From: Eucommia ulmoides
Lineage: Eukaryota; Streptophyta; Magnoliopsida; Garryales; Eucommiaceae
DNA: 64,000 bases
Direction of reading: 5' to 3'
Assembly: GCA_016647705.1 (NCBI GenBank)
Contig: CM028328.1
Location: 43,407,429-43,471,428 of the forward strand
Under the pieces are notes generated by a model. It was not told the origin of the DNA and ran no database searches. It was given only the letters and a program-made list of their open reading frames with translations. The position numbers and the translations under genes are program-made. Positions 32,888 to 43,639 of this stretch are shown here, piece after piece; position 1 is the first letter of the stretch; each line of letters opens with the position of its first letter.

Positions 32888-35409
32888 TGTTGATCCTAAG
32901 ATTTTGATGAACAATTAAAGGTTGATGTTTTTGGTAGAATTAACGGTTTGATTAAGTGTTTCAGTTTTATTAGTTCCAATGATAAATATATGATGACAAG
33001 TAATGAATACATGCCAAAGAGACTGACAAAGACGATGGACATTAAAAGACTGAAGATTTTGAAGAATCTAAAGGAAAACAACTCAGGTTAATTTTTACTC
33101 TTAATGTATCCTGATTAGGATCACAGACGACACAATTTTTTTTTAAAAATTTATGTGTGTTTTTAATAGGATCCTAATTAGTGAAATTATCTGCTACTAT
33201 GTGTAATTGAAAAACAAATATTGATAATTAATTAAAATTGAATTTAAGAATTTAGTGGATCTAATTAAGAAAAGAAATCAGTTAAAGGGGCGAAAACATT
33301 AAAGAAAATAAATTAAAAACGAATTTAGAAGAGGTTCTTAGCATTGACAAGTCGATAGGTAAGTCGACCAGAGCATAGAAGAAGAAGTCTCTAAATCTTT
33401 CAGTCGACAGGTAGGTTAACCTATGCGTAAAAGATGAACTCTCTGAATCGTCTAGTCGACATATGATGGATGGGCGGTCGACCGATGGGCGAAGGAATTT
33501 TGGCTTGGCTAGTATCTTGAATTGAGCAGTCGACTTATGGGTGTTGGTCGGTCGACTGATGAGTCTGTTTCAGATTTCAAGGATTTCGAGGATTTTCTTT
33601 TAAAACTAGCCGTTACCAAGTAGTTTTTGGATTACCTGATTGAGATATTCTAGGAATCTGTACTTAATTGAGATATGGTCTATATATTTTATTATCTCCA
33701 TTAATTTGGTCTATTTAATTAAATGTTTTTTTAATTAAAGTGCTTTAATATTTTCTATTTTGATGAATTTTAATTTAAAAATGTTTAAGGACCAAAATGA
33801 GATTTCCCAAGAATATTTTTAAATGAAAAAATATCTATTTTGATTATATATGATGTATGGGGTCTTACGGTGTAATTTAATGACATAATATTTGAAAAGT
33901 AATTGTTATAAAATATCTTTGAAATTCCTATATTTAAACCTGCGAATTTTAAGTTTAAATATTTCTATTTTGGTGGAGAATATTTTGGGTCTAAAATATG
34001 GGAGAGATTTAAGGGATTTTATTTTGATCTTACAATTTAGTCCATATATTTAAATATAATTCTTTCTATACTTTCATTGATTGCGATCAAATTATTTTGG
34101 GAACTAAATTGAGAGTTTTAGAAGTTACATTGTTGGTTAAATATAGCCGTTATAAATCTATATGATATATGAGGTTCATATGTGTCATTTATTGACATAA
34201 CATTTGAAAACTAGCCGTTGAAGGTCTAGTTTGAGAGTTATTAAAAAAGACCTGCAGATTTCATATTAGACACAATATCAAGAACTATTCAGTTCCTAAG
34301 TTTTTCTAAGAGTTATTATTATGATATTATACTTAAAAATATTGTGAGATTATTCTGGAGTAAAAGTTCTTGAGTTAAAGCGCTAATTTATTTGTCGTCA
34401 TCAATCTGAGCTGTCTAGCGATCTGTTTTGTAATCCATTGGTGTTTTCCTGGTGAGATCATTCTAAACTTATTCTTTAATTGACTATTTGATTATGATTA
34501 CTTGTTTTGTGAATTTATCTTTTTGAGAAATCATTTTTGAACTTTAAAAGCATAAAAATCTTTTAAATCAATTTGTGTGTTAATCTGATTACATACTTAA
34601 TTGTGCTCCCGCATTCTTTATTATAATCATATTTTATTTTCTCACTTTATTTCTATCACTAATATCGGGACATTAATTGAGTATTAATTAATTTAAAGTG
34701 GTAGAAGTTCCGAGTGGGAAGAACTTATCAATTTTTATAATTGGTAAGTTATGTGAGGATTAGATACTATTGGGAGTGTCTAATCAAGAGTAGCTGGTTT
34801 TAATCTCTTCCGGTAAAGAAATTGAGGTTTTGATATTTCCCTAAAGTATAAAAAAATTAGGTGTTAATTCTTCCTTGATTGAATTAATTTTTGAGCAATT
34901 TTGTAACGGTTCAATTATTATCGGGTAAAAGGATATTTAGAGTGTTTGTGAGGTTTTGATTCTTTAGCCTAACGTATAAAAAGAATTAGGTTATTCTTGA
35001 GCCTGCGAAAATGAATTTGTAAAGGTTGATTCTGAGCTTGTGAAAAGAATTTTTGTGAGAGTTTAATATCTACCTTTAAAGGAATCTTTATGAGGGTTTA
35101 GTTCCTATCTTTAAAGAAATCTTGAGTTTAGTGTGTGCGAATCTCCGTGGGGCTCGAAGAATGGGATTAGCCAAGAGTAACTTGGTGAACCAGGATATAT
35201 TGATGTGTACTGTATTGTTTATTTTCTTTATTTTATCTTGTGTTGTTTGGATATGCGCCTAGAGCTTATTACACTTATCCGCTGCTATAAAGATAATAAT
35301 TAATTTTAGAATAAAATTAATTATTTGATTTTTGAAGTGCTATTATTTGGATTAATTTTCTAATACTACCCAATTCACCTCCACTCTTGGGTAGCTCACT
35401 GGGCCAACA
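32888..35409 (+). repeat. 3' LTR of the 28067-35409 Copia element
   Basis: Collinear with 28067-30583. Its palindrome array is at 33352-33565. One clear difference is an extra 'TTTGTGAGAGTTTAATATCTACC' segment near 35050-35090, a local duplication of the adjacent 'TTTATGAGGGTTTAGTTCCTATC'. Confidence 0.92.
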
Positions 35410-35525
35410 ATGAGTTATATAAAAATTATTATTTTTAGATATTACTTCACTTATTAAGGATAATGGCTACCATAACCCAAGCGTAGGGTGATCGCAAACC
35501 TGCTATAATAACACTCTATTACAAT
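35410..35525. other. Short Gypsy-internal remnant
   Basis: Continuation of the DNA interrupted at 28066; no recognisable feature. Confidence 0.4.
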
Positions 35526-36258
35526 ATAATATTAAATATAAATGAATATGTGTACAAAATATAATTTGTTAAATAATTCCCAACAGTGGGTCAATTTTGA
35601 ATAAAATGGATTTGAACATATTAGTACTAAAACCGAAAATAATATGTTCAAATTGGGAACACATAGCCTAAAATATTAATATGTTAATTTAAATATAATA
35701 GTAAACGGTAATATATTCAAATATAGTATAATTGATATTTTAAATATTATATATCAATTTTTAATAGTAAATAATAAATAAAATTATTACAAATTAAGTA
35801 GAAATTCAACTAAAATTCCTGTCGTCGTTTTATTCCCACCGGCCCTACAATCAAAACGTTGGGGGTTGTAAGCCAATACATCGTAGAATTTCAACCCATC
35901 TAATACCGGTATCTAATTAAACCCCAAATTAACACATAAACATATTTTTCACATATTTTCCACTTAATAATTCTAAATATCTCATGCGAACTAACACTAT
36001 ACTTCACCAACAATAATAGTATAAACCACACAATAGACAGATTAAATACAAATATTATAAGAGTTAAAAATTTTACCTGAAATCCGAGGTTGAAATCCGA
36101 ACCGAAATCGGAACACTCAAAACACTCAAAATCCATTATAATTAGATTAATTACCATACTGATTATTTAGATAGGTGAAGAATGATAGTTTTCCTTCTAA
36201 TTCTCATAATGTGGCCCCCTTCTACCTGTTGATCCTTCTTTATATATGTGATATGTTA

Positions 36259-36295
<37 letters not shown>

Positions 36296-36636
36296 CTTTG
36301 GCCAACATGTGTAATGAACATTTATGTGTGTGTATATATATATATATATATCTCAAAACATGTGGTTGAGTTTGATGACTTCCTTGAGAAGTCATCAAAT
36401 TTCAGCTACATTTATATTTATTATATTTTATTTTATTCATTTACACTAATCATCCCTTTTGAAATAAAGAAAATATTAATTATATTTCAAAACTTTTCAA
36501 ATGTCAATGTGAAATTAATATTTAACTCCAAAAATTATCAAATATTATTTATACCAAAATTTTATAAAATAATCTAAAAATATTAAATTTATTTAAAATG
36601 ATATTTTCAAAAATATAAAAATTTCGAGACATTACA
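35526..36636 (-). repeat. Gypsy LTR-like repeat, copy 2 (5' LTR position)
   Basis: Partner of 22261-23422 in the same orientation, ending CGAGACATTACA (minus sense start TGTAATGTCTCG). Unlike copy 1 it is not followed by a polypurine tract, which fits the outer edge of a 5' LTR for a minus-strand element. The inner edge and primer-binding site could not be defined, so the pairing is likely but not proven. Confidence 0.6.
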
Positions 36637-38280
36637 AATGAATTACTGACGTGCTCCAAATTATTTGCGAACACAACACCAACCAAATGCTGGTGTTATA
36701 TTCAAATCCCTTTCATTTTTTAACATAAATTTATCATTTCTGAAATGCTTTTGGATAAACTTTAGTTTTGACAATATTTTCAATGGGTTTTTAGGGCGTC
36801 GATTTTGAACAAATTTACTTGGGCCAAATTTTATGAAAACTTAGAGTCGCCACCTAGTATTGGTTTTAAAAAAAGTGTGCTAGGTCACCGAGTTTTAAAT
36901 AAAGTAATTAAAAAAGGAAAGAAAAAATCTTTTGAAAATGGCCCAAATTTTGACTCAAAAAGGTCTTAACCCTAGTACTCGGTTATACTCGGTGAAGGTG
37001 TTAAGCACCCCAAGACTCCTATTCGAAAATGGTATCCACTGTCTAAGTATTTTAAATTAAATTAAGTCCAATTTTTATTTAGTTTGGTTTGTTAACATGG
37101 CCTTTTTTCCTTATCATTTTTTATTTATTTAATTATGTCATGCAAATGAAGTAAAGCTAATAAACACATACGAAAGAAAGAAACACAATTAAATACAAAT
37201 AAATAAAGTAAAATACAGAAAATGTCTCCTTTTAAACCACCTATCGATTATGGAAGAATTGACAAACTTGGTTTGGTGTATTTTTTTTTATTTTTTTTTA
37301 GCTCAAGTTAAGATGGTAAACCTTAAAATATGAAAAAACTTTCCATTAAAACAGGATTAAAAGTACAGATAAAATATGAAAAGACTTTCCATTAAAACAA
37401 AATTTTTATAAAAGAGATTTTTCTGTTGTTAAGAAATCAATTGAAGATTAAGAAAATATTTTTGTTGTTTTTATTAATGGAAAATATGATTGAAAATAGG
37501 TATAAAAAAACATTTTAAAATATTTTTGGTTTTTTGAAAAAATATTCTAAAGAAAACAAGGGTTTGGTTTTTTGTGAGGAAGCTTTAAGCTTTTCTTGTG
37601 AAGTGAAAAAATATTTTAGGTAAAAAGTGAGTTTGTTTTCTTATAAAAAAATAAACTTGTTTTAAAACAAATGAGAGAAAAAAGAAAGAGTTTTTATGTT
37701 TAAAAAAAATATTTTTCAAAGTTACAAGCTTTTAAATTTAATATTGTCCTTTCAAACATTAGTTTAAATATTACAAAATATATTTAAGAGACTTAAATTC
37801 CATTTGATAACGTAATTAAGCACTTGAAATTGAATGCATTAAGTACCTATTAAATTCAATATGTTTGATAACAAAATTAAACAATCACTTAAAATATATT
37901 CACTATTTAAAATTTGTAAAAAAATATAAGTGATATATGATTCATTTAATTTTTTAGCACTTATCACTTAATACTATAGAATATCTAATTATCACATCAA
38001 CATTTTACATCAATACTGTAAAATTTAAAAAAAAAAAGTTATATACCAAAAATTATAGATAAAGAAAATATAAATTGAAAAAAAAATAGAGAGACAAAGT
38101 CTTAGAGAAATACTTGCAAATATGTACAAATATTGTTCTTCATTTCATGATGTAGGGACATATAAAGGGGCTTGTTTTAGACTTTTTTCTCTAACTTAGA
38201 ACTCTATTGGAAAAAAAAAAAGAAAAGAAAGAAGGAACTCTGACCGATCGTACTTTTGATATTTTATGTAGTTAAGTTTG
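36637..38280 (+). mobile_element. Gypsy LTR-like fragment related to 56217-57524
   Basis: The region 36780-37040 shares, in opposite orientation, the blocks GAGTCGCCACCTAG, 'GGTCACCGAGTTTT' and GAAGGTGTTAAGCACCCCA with 57150-57430. These blocks are common in plant Gypsy LTRs of one group. The rest (37040-38280) is A/T-rich with many AAAATATTTTT phrases and no ORF. Boundaries are not defined; the right limit is the P450 3' flank. Confidence 0.45.
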
Positions 38281-38320
38281 TTTGATTTACTCTTTTGAAC
38301 CCTTGGACTGTAGGATAATA

Positions 38321-38364
38321 CTTGGGTCATGATCTTTAGGTGATGGAGGAACTCATGACCCAAG
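38321..38364 (-). promoter_or_regulatory. Perfect 12-bp hairpin downstream of the P450 stop codon
   Basis: CTTGGGTCATGA (38321-38332) and its exact reverse complement TCATGACCCAAG (38353-38364) flank a 20-nt loop. It lies 43 nt past the stop, so it probably falls in the 3' UTR. Role unknown; it could act in RNA stability or 3'-end formation, or be the trace of a small insertion. Confidence 0.7.
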
Positions 38365-38406
38365 ATCTATCCTCTAAATTGTTTGACAAAATGGATGTTG
38401 AGTCAA

Positions 38407-40376
38407 CTAAAGAGGTCGAAGTATTAGAGGTAGGCCATGGGAAGGCCGGAGGGAGAGCAAGATAGAAGGGGAATGGGAGTAGTTTGGGGACAAGGATAAG
38501 GAAAACCTAGTGAGGATTAGGGTTAAGACAACCTTATACTCCATCATGCTCAAATTCCTACCCACACACATTCGCCCTCCAAATCCGAACGGCAAAAACC
38601 CCATTTTATGGCTACACCCTCCGTATAAATCATCTTTAAATCTCTCTGGTTTGAATTCGTGTACATCTTCGCCCCAAAGAGCCTTGTCGTGGTGCATCGC
38701 CACTATGTCTATCCACACATTGGTACCATTTGGGATTACTATTTTCTCGTCCATTCTGATGTCTCTCCTAAGTTGTCTCTGTACGTTGGGGGCCACCGCA
38801 TATAAGCGTAGAACTTCATTCATCACCCATCCCATCTGCAGTTATAATTTTTTCAGAATTTTTATTAGATTTTTCTGAACTCAACATTAGAAAAATGTAA
38901 AAATAAAATAAAATAAATTGCAACACAATTATGTATTTGTGACTCCCAAATAAGAAAATGAGACGGCAAAGGCAAAAGCAAAAGAAAAGTGAAAAAACAA
39001 GAAGCCACATTAGCCCAAGTTTGGCATTTGACTCCCTTGCTCAACCAATACCGGAAACGGCACCTTTCAATCTTTTTTATATCATTCTTGCGTCAAATCG
39101 CACTTTGCATACCTTTAAAAAATGCTTACTTAGCACTATTCTTGAAAAAAAAAAATTATAAAACAAAAAAGAGGCTGCAAGTGGATACTTTATACTCCCA
39201 ATAAGATCCTACTTTTTACATGCACTTGTTTATTTAACTAAATAATAAAATATTTTAGACATGTGATGGAATGAAAAAAGGGAAAAAAAAAAAAAAAAAA
39301 GTTTCTGAATTAAATGTTACTCATTACCTTCTTTAATCCAACAAGCATTGCAACATCTATCTCTCCCTCCCCTACAACATCTGCAATCTCTTCTCTCAGT
39401 TGAGTCTGCCATTCCGGGTGTTCCGCCAATAGCATCAGCGTCCATGTCAGTGCCAGGGCCGTCGTCTCGTGCCCACCGAAGAAGAATGTCTTGCATTCGT
39501 CCACCAACTCCTTGGTCGTCAACGCCGTCCGGCCACTTTCCACCTGTGTTTCCTTCGATGACAACAACAGTCCCAACAGATCCTTTTCGGCTCCACCTTC
39601 GGTCATTACAAAAAAATAAAAATTAAACGCAATGATTTTTTTCCCGAAAAACATATTAGGCATTATTTTTATGTAGTCTTTTGTGTAAATGTTTCTTATT
39701 TTATCCTATTTCAAGGACCTTTATTTTTTAGTTATTTTTTACAGTTGTTGCTGATATTCTCTGTATAAATTTAGTTGTTAGTGAATATTAATTTAAAAAT
39801 TAAATAATTAGTTCATATTAATTAAAATATTAAAAATTTGTTTACGATGATTAACTAGCAAATGACTTGTTTAAGGATAATCTAATAATTTATCATAAAT
39901 TTAGTTACAAAATTTATACAGTTGTCTAATTAATTAAATAGCATATAAAGTCTATACGGTTTATATTTATTTATTTTTAAGATATTTTTGAGTCTCCCAA
40001 GGTCTAAATCCTAAGTCTAAATTTAGAAATGTTGATGATATTAAATAGAGGTTAATCTTGTGACATTTCGTTAAATAACATAGATATCTTTACCATTTTG
40101 ACAAAAACTAAATGTATTTTATATTATTTTAATAATATTTGAACACTCTTTATGTTATTTTGTTGACAAAAATATCTTTACAAAATATTTTATTTTATTT
40201 TATTTTTTATTTTCTATTTTTTTTTTTTAACTTTTGCTTCCTATATTTATTTTACTTTTATAGTTAATTTTAATTATTTTTTTGTGTATGGTGCTTATAA
40301 AAGAATGAAAATGTAAAAAGTAAAAATTACAAAACGAAAAGCCAAAAAAAAAAAAAAGAAGTTTAAATTCCAAAGA

Positions 40377-40414
<38 letters not shown>

Positions 40415-40892
40415 CATTTTCTTTTATTTGTGAATTCATACTTTTTTTTTTTTGAATTCTTTGTTTATTTTTTTTTTTTTGTTGTTGTCTAGATTTTGCG
40501 TTCAATTTTTTTTTTCATACCATCCAAAAATAAAAATAAAATAAAACAAAATTAAAATAAATGAAATAAAAAAATAGAAAATAGGAGACAAATACAAAAT
40601 TGAAAATAAAAAAAATGAAAATAAAAATATTATGTTGTGAAGATATTTTTGTTAATAAAATATGACAGAGAGTGTTTCAGATGATCAGTGTGTTATATAT
40701 TATCAAAATAATAGAAAATATTTTTGATAGAAAATATTTTTGATATTTGTTAAAATGGCATGTGGTGTCTCGGTGTTAAACTTTATTGAATATTATTTTC
40801 CACTACTATTATTGTGTTTTGGCTATATCATAGATTTTTTTTTTTTATTTATTTTGTTCGATCAATGTCATTAATATTATTATTATTATTAT

Positions 40893-40952
<60 letters not shown>

Positions 40953-42705
40953 TTTAATGTTGTTCCTTAACCTCTTATGTGACTCCACAACTGCTCACCT
41001 TTTTCTATTGATTTCTTCCTTTCGTTAACGACCGACAACAACAAAGAATCAATCTCTTTTCCAAGTTTTTTGGCCTTCAGGTTTTGTTTTAGCCTCATGA
41101 ACTTGCTGAATGGAACCCCAACGTAACGGTTGGATCTGAACAACGTGATCTGCAATGCTCTCAGTTTGTCGAAAACTTCCCTCCCGTTGCCGTTGTACCT
41201 CATCCCAAAGCTTGTCTTTGCAATAATCTCGCCGGCGGTTCTCGTGATTTCACTCTCCACGTCAATCTCTGCTTTGCCGGACGCCACAAGGGAGGCCCAC
41301 CGGTATAGCATATTGGTTGTGGACTCCACCATTAGAGTTGCCATAGGCTATGCCAATATTCCGTAAATAATCCAGCATTAGGTAAAGGAAAATAGGGTTT
41401 GAGCATTTTAAAGTTGGGCCAAGTTAAAGAGGGAGAAGTAATATACCCTGAGGTTGGGGGGAAAGAAGGCAGGAGTAATAACATGCCTGTGATGAACCCA
41501 ACTGTCACCTTCAGCCATAACCAACCCATTACCAAACATGGGTTCTCTGTCACGCTTGAAAACATTTGCCTTCCCCCAACTCTTGCCTGCAATGCCGGCA
41601 CTCATCCTCTTCAGAAACTCAGGGTCTGAAATATAAAGAAATGGCTCTGTGCCCAACCAGTATATAAACACCTTCCCTGCAGCACCAACAAACAAGAAAT
41701 ATTAATTAAAACTACTAACAAATCTCAATCACTCTCTCTCTCTCGCTCACACACACACACACACACACACGCACAATACTATTTCAAAACCTTTATTTTC
41801 AAGAAATCAGACTGAATTTCATTTTGCGTCCATAATGTTTGTGTTTGGTGTCATTTTGCTCCCCAAAATTTTCATTTTTGTGCATTGATGAAAAATATAA
41901 TCAGTTTTCGTGTCTAAGTAGCTCGGTTAACTTTGTGTTAATCCGGTTGGTAAGAGGTTAACTTTGTGTTAGTCCGATTGGCAAGGGCGGTGTTATTTTC
42001 CTTGTCAACTAGATTTTCACTCTCCTGAAAAGCACTCTGAGAATCAAAGTTTGAATTTAATCAAGAATGCATCAGGTCGATATGGTAGAGTGCACTATCA
42101 AGATCTCCTGGAGAGAAATTAGTTGAGGTGCGCGTAAACTAACTTGTACAACACCTTAAATGAAAACAAATAAAAAATACAATTTTCCCCTCCCATTATT
42201 TCCCATCATTAGTTCGATAAGAAAATTTACCGGAACAAATCAATAAAACAATTCCAGTCCAAAAAAAGGAAGGAATAAATCAAGACCCTTTCTACTATTC
42301 AACCGAAGACCAATTAAGTCTAAAAACGACAATCAAACAAACCATAATAAATCAAACTAGTTGACTATGTTGTTTATTTTGGTATGGTGAGAGGGCTTCT
42401 TAGTTCTTACCATGAGATTTTTGCCAGTTTGCGAAGTATGGGAAAACAGATGAATGGATGTCGTGGGAAATGGCTAAAGATGAAGAAAATGAATTTGTAT
42501 TCTCTTTCTCTTCCTTTTTATTCATGTCTTTGATATTTCCAAGAGGGAAACGTGGAGTTGGACCATATAGCCCATTCTTCCTAAGCTTCCTGTAAAACCT
42601 ATTGGGTTTTATCCAGCATGAATGCAGCAATCTCCACATAACAAAGAGAAGAAAAATAGCCATGGCCAACACAATATCTTGGAATATCATCTCAACAAAT
42701 CCCAT
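38407..42705 (-). CDS. Cytochrome P450, CYP72 clan (CYP709/CYP735-like), five exons
   Basis: This is a heme monooxygenase of the ER membrane that uses NADPH and O2 through P450 reductase. Exons: 42705-42411, 41676-41447, 41347-40999, 39596-39328 and 38835-38407. All introns are GT-AG with matching phases (1, 0, 1, 0), giving 523 residues, a normal P450 length. Residues 9-24 form the membrane anchor. Motifs present are C-helix W158-x3-R162 (WVHHR), I-helix GGHETT 332-337, K-helix E388-x-x-R391, FKPERF 442-447, and heme loop FGFGGRMCVG 464-473 with ligand Cys471. The start is the first ATG after a TATA box and CT-rich leader. Wording such as SHDIHSSVFPYFANWQKSHGK and VDECKTFFFGGHETTALALTW fits the CYP72 clan near CYP709 and cytokinin hydroxylase-like (CYP735) proteins. 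Exact subfamily and substrate are not certain. No defect was seen, and no neighbouring gene suggests its pathway. Confidence 0.9.
39597..40998 (-). other. P450 intron 3, long and repeat-rich
   Basis: The 1402-bp intron lies between exon 3 (donor GTGAGC) and exon 4 (acceptor GAAG/GT). It carries homopolymer T/A tracts (40381-40407 and 40441-40453) and a triplet inverted repeat, (ATT)n followed by (ATA)n, at about 40874-40950, starting 48 nt from the donor site. No coding sequence of another gene was seen; the frame at 40227-40505 reflects the poly-A tracts. Confidence 0.8.
41677..42410 (-). other. P450 intron 1 with microsatellites and a 31-bp duplication
   Basis: The 734-bp intron has donor GTAAGAAC after residue 98 and acceptor TGCTGCAG. 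It contains a (TC)n(CA)n tract at 41731-41773 and two adjacent 31-bp units starting GGTTAACTTTGTGTTA (41925-41955 and 41956-41986). Confidence 0.85.
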
Positions 42706-42776
42706 CTCTCTCTCTAGATTTTATCTCTGATCGTGAATGGTATATCTGAGAGAAACAAAAATAAATAAAGAAACGG

Positions 42777-42784
42777 AATTTATA
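42777..42784 (-). promoter_or_regulatory. TATA box of the P450 gene
   Basis: TATAAATT on the minus strand lies about 72 nt upstream of the ATG, followed by a CT-rich leader (CTAGAGAGAGAG before the ATG). Spacing fits a plant core promoter. Confidence 0.6.
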
Positions 42785-42825
42785 GATGAGATGATGAAGA
42801 AGGGTAGTGTTGAGAATCTGAAACG

Positions 42826-42831
42826 TTGACC
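42826..42831 (+). promoter_or_regulatory. W-box-like site in the P450 promoter
   Basis: TTGACC, the core of WRKY-binding W-boxes, lies 121 nt upstream of the start codon in inverted orientation. A single short motif, so weak evidence. Confidence 0.3.
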
Positions 42832-43038
42832 GGAAAAAACAAACCGAGGTTTGAATTATTAAGTTTGTTTTTCATTTTTTGATTAGTCAAAAAGTGATTA
42901 GTCTCTGTCAAATCACAATTACTCACGCCCAAAACCGAGTACACATTCTATCTTGAGGGTCCAAAACATGATAATATTCCTTTTATCCACATTGGCACCC
43001 AAAAAAGGCGCCATGGGGTTATTAACTTAGTATGGAAT

Positions 43039-43044
43039 CACGTG
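43039..43044. promoter_or_regulatory. G-box in the P450 upstream region
   Basis: The palindrome CACGTG, a bZIP/bHLH target, lies 334 nt upstream of the ATG. Function not demonstrated. Confidence 0.3.
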
Positions 43045-43140
43045 TATTTTTTATGGGACGTAAGCCGTGATGTTAAATTTTTTCAAGTCCCCCATCGCCA
43101 AGAACTCACATCCGCCACGATCTGTAACGCAGAGATGGGA

Positions 43141-43172
43141 CCCCCCCCCCCCCCCCCCCCCCCCCCCGGGGG
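43141..43172. repeat. 27-nt C tract followed by 5 G
   Basis: Twenty-seven consecutive C, then GGGGG. It lies 436 nt upstream of the P450 start. The minus strand is poly-G and could form a G-quadruplex; the C strand could form an i-motif. The exact length may be a sequencing artefact. Confidence 0.85.
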
Positions 43173-43459
43173 ACATGTGGGTCAAAACACGCGTCCAATT
43201 ATGGTAGCCATACCCTTTAGGATTACTTTGCTTCTTGTGATAAATAAATAAATAATAATAAAAATAATAAAAATTAACCATCAAGAAAGAGTGGTGAGTT
43301 GTTTCATAAATTTGTTAAAAAATAATTGTTGAAAATACGAAGGACACAATGAGCGTTCGATAAATGTGAAAATATTAAACGACTGTTACATTACTAAAAT
43401 TGACATATTTTATATTCATTTAATTATACTTAATATTAATTTAAGTGTACAAAATAACT

Positions 43460-43639
43460 TAGTATTAAAAAATACGATTAATTACATTTTGGATCCTCGT
43501 GGTTAGATCGAATTTCACTTTGTATCTTTGTAGTATTTTTGTCACCACTCACACCCCTTGAACTTTAAACTTAATTACAATGGTTAAGGGTTAATTTCAT
43601 TTTGCACCCTTATGGTCAGGTCTAATTGCACTTTGTACT
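43460..43639. repeat. Short dispersed noncoding repeat pieces
   Basis: Two imperfect copies of 'ATTTCA(C/T)TTTG(T/C)A' type phrases (TCGAATTTCACTTTGTATC at 43509, TTAATTTCATTTTGCACCC at 43590) plus TCTAATTGCACTTTGTAC at 43620. A similar phrase, TGAATTTCATTTTGCGTCC, is in intron 1 at 41814. Such phrases recur in plant DNA transposon debris; no terminal repeats could be defined. Confidence 0.3.

Larger units (their letters stand above)
28067..35409 (+). mobile_element. Pol-less SIRE-like Copia element (gag remnant, long LTRs)
   Basis: LTRs of 2517 bp (28067-30583) and 2522 bp (32888-35409) both run from TGTTGATCCTAAG to GGCCAACA. Flanks are ATGAA (28062-28066) and ATGAG (35410-35414). The 2.3-kb inside has a Met-tRNA-type primer-binding site, a gag remnant with zinc knuckle and a polypurine tract. 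Protease, integrase, RT and RNase H are completely absent. It is either an internally deleted copy or a non-autonomous family depending on elements like 44565-54214. Confidence 0.92.

Noticed and set aside
38510..38878. Plus-strand ORFs opposite P450 exons (also 39348-39626, 41130-41366, 41399-41629)
   Set aside because: They are antisense shadows of the clearly coding P450 exons and have no similarity of their own.
40227..40505. Lys-rich minus ORF in P450 intron 3
   Set aside because: Caused by poly-A tracts on the minus strand inside a confirmed intron.
43042..43251. Plus-strand ORF with a run of prolines
   Set aside because: The proline run is the translation of the 27-C homopolymer; no domain, no splice or start context, and it lies in the P450 upstream region.
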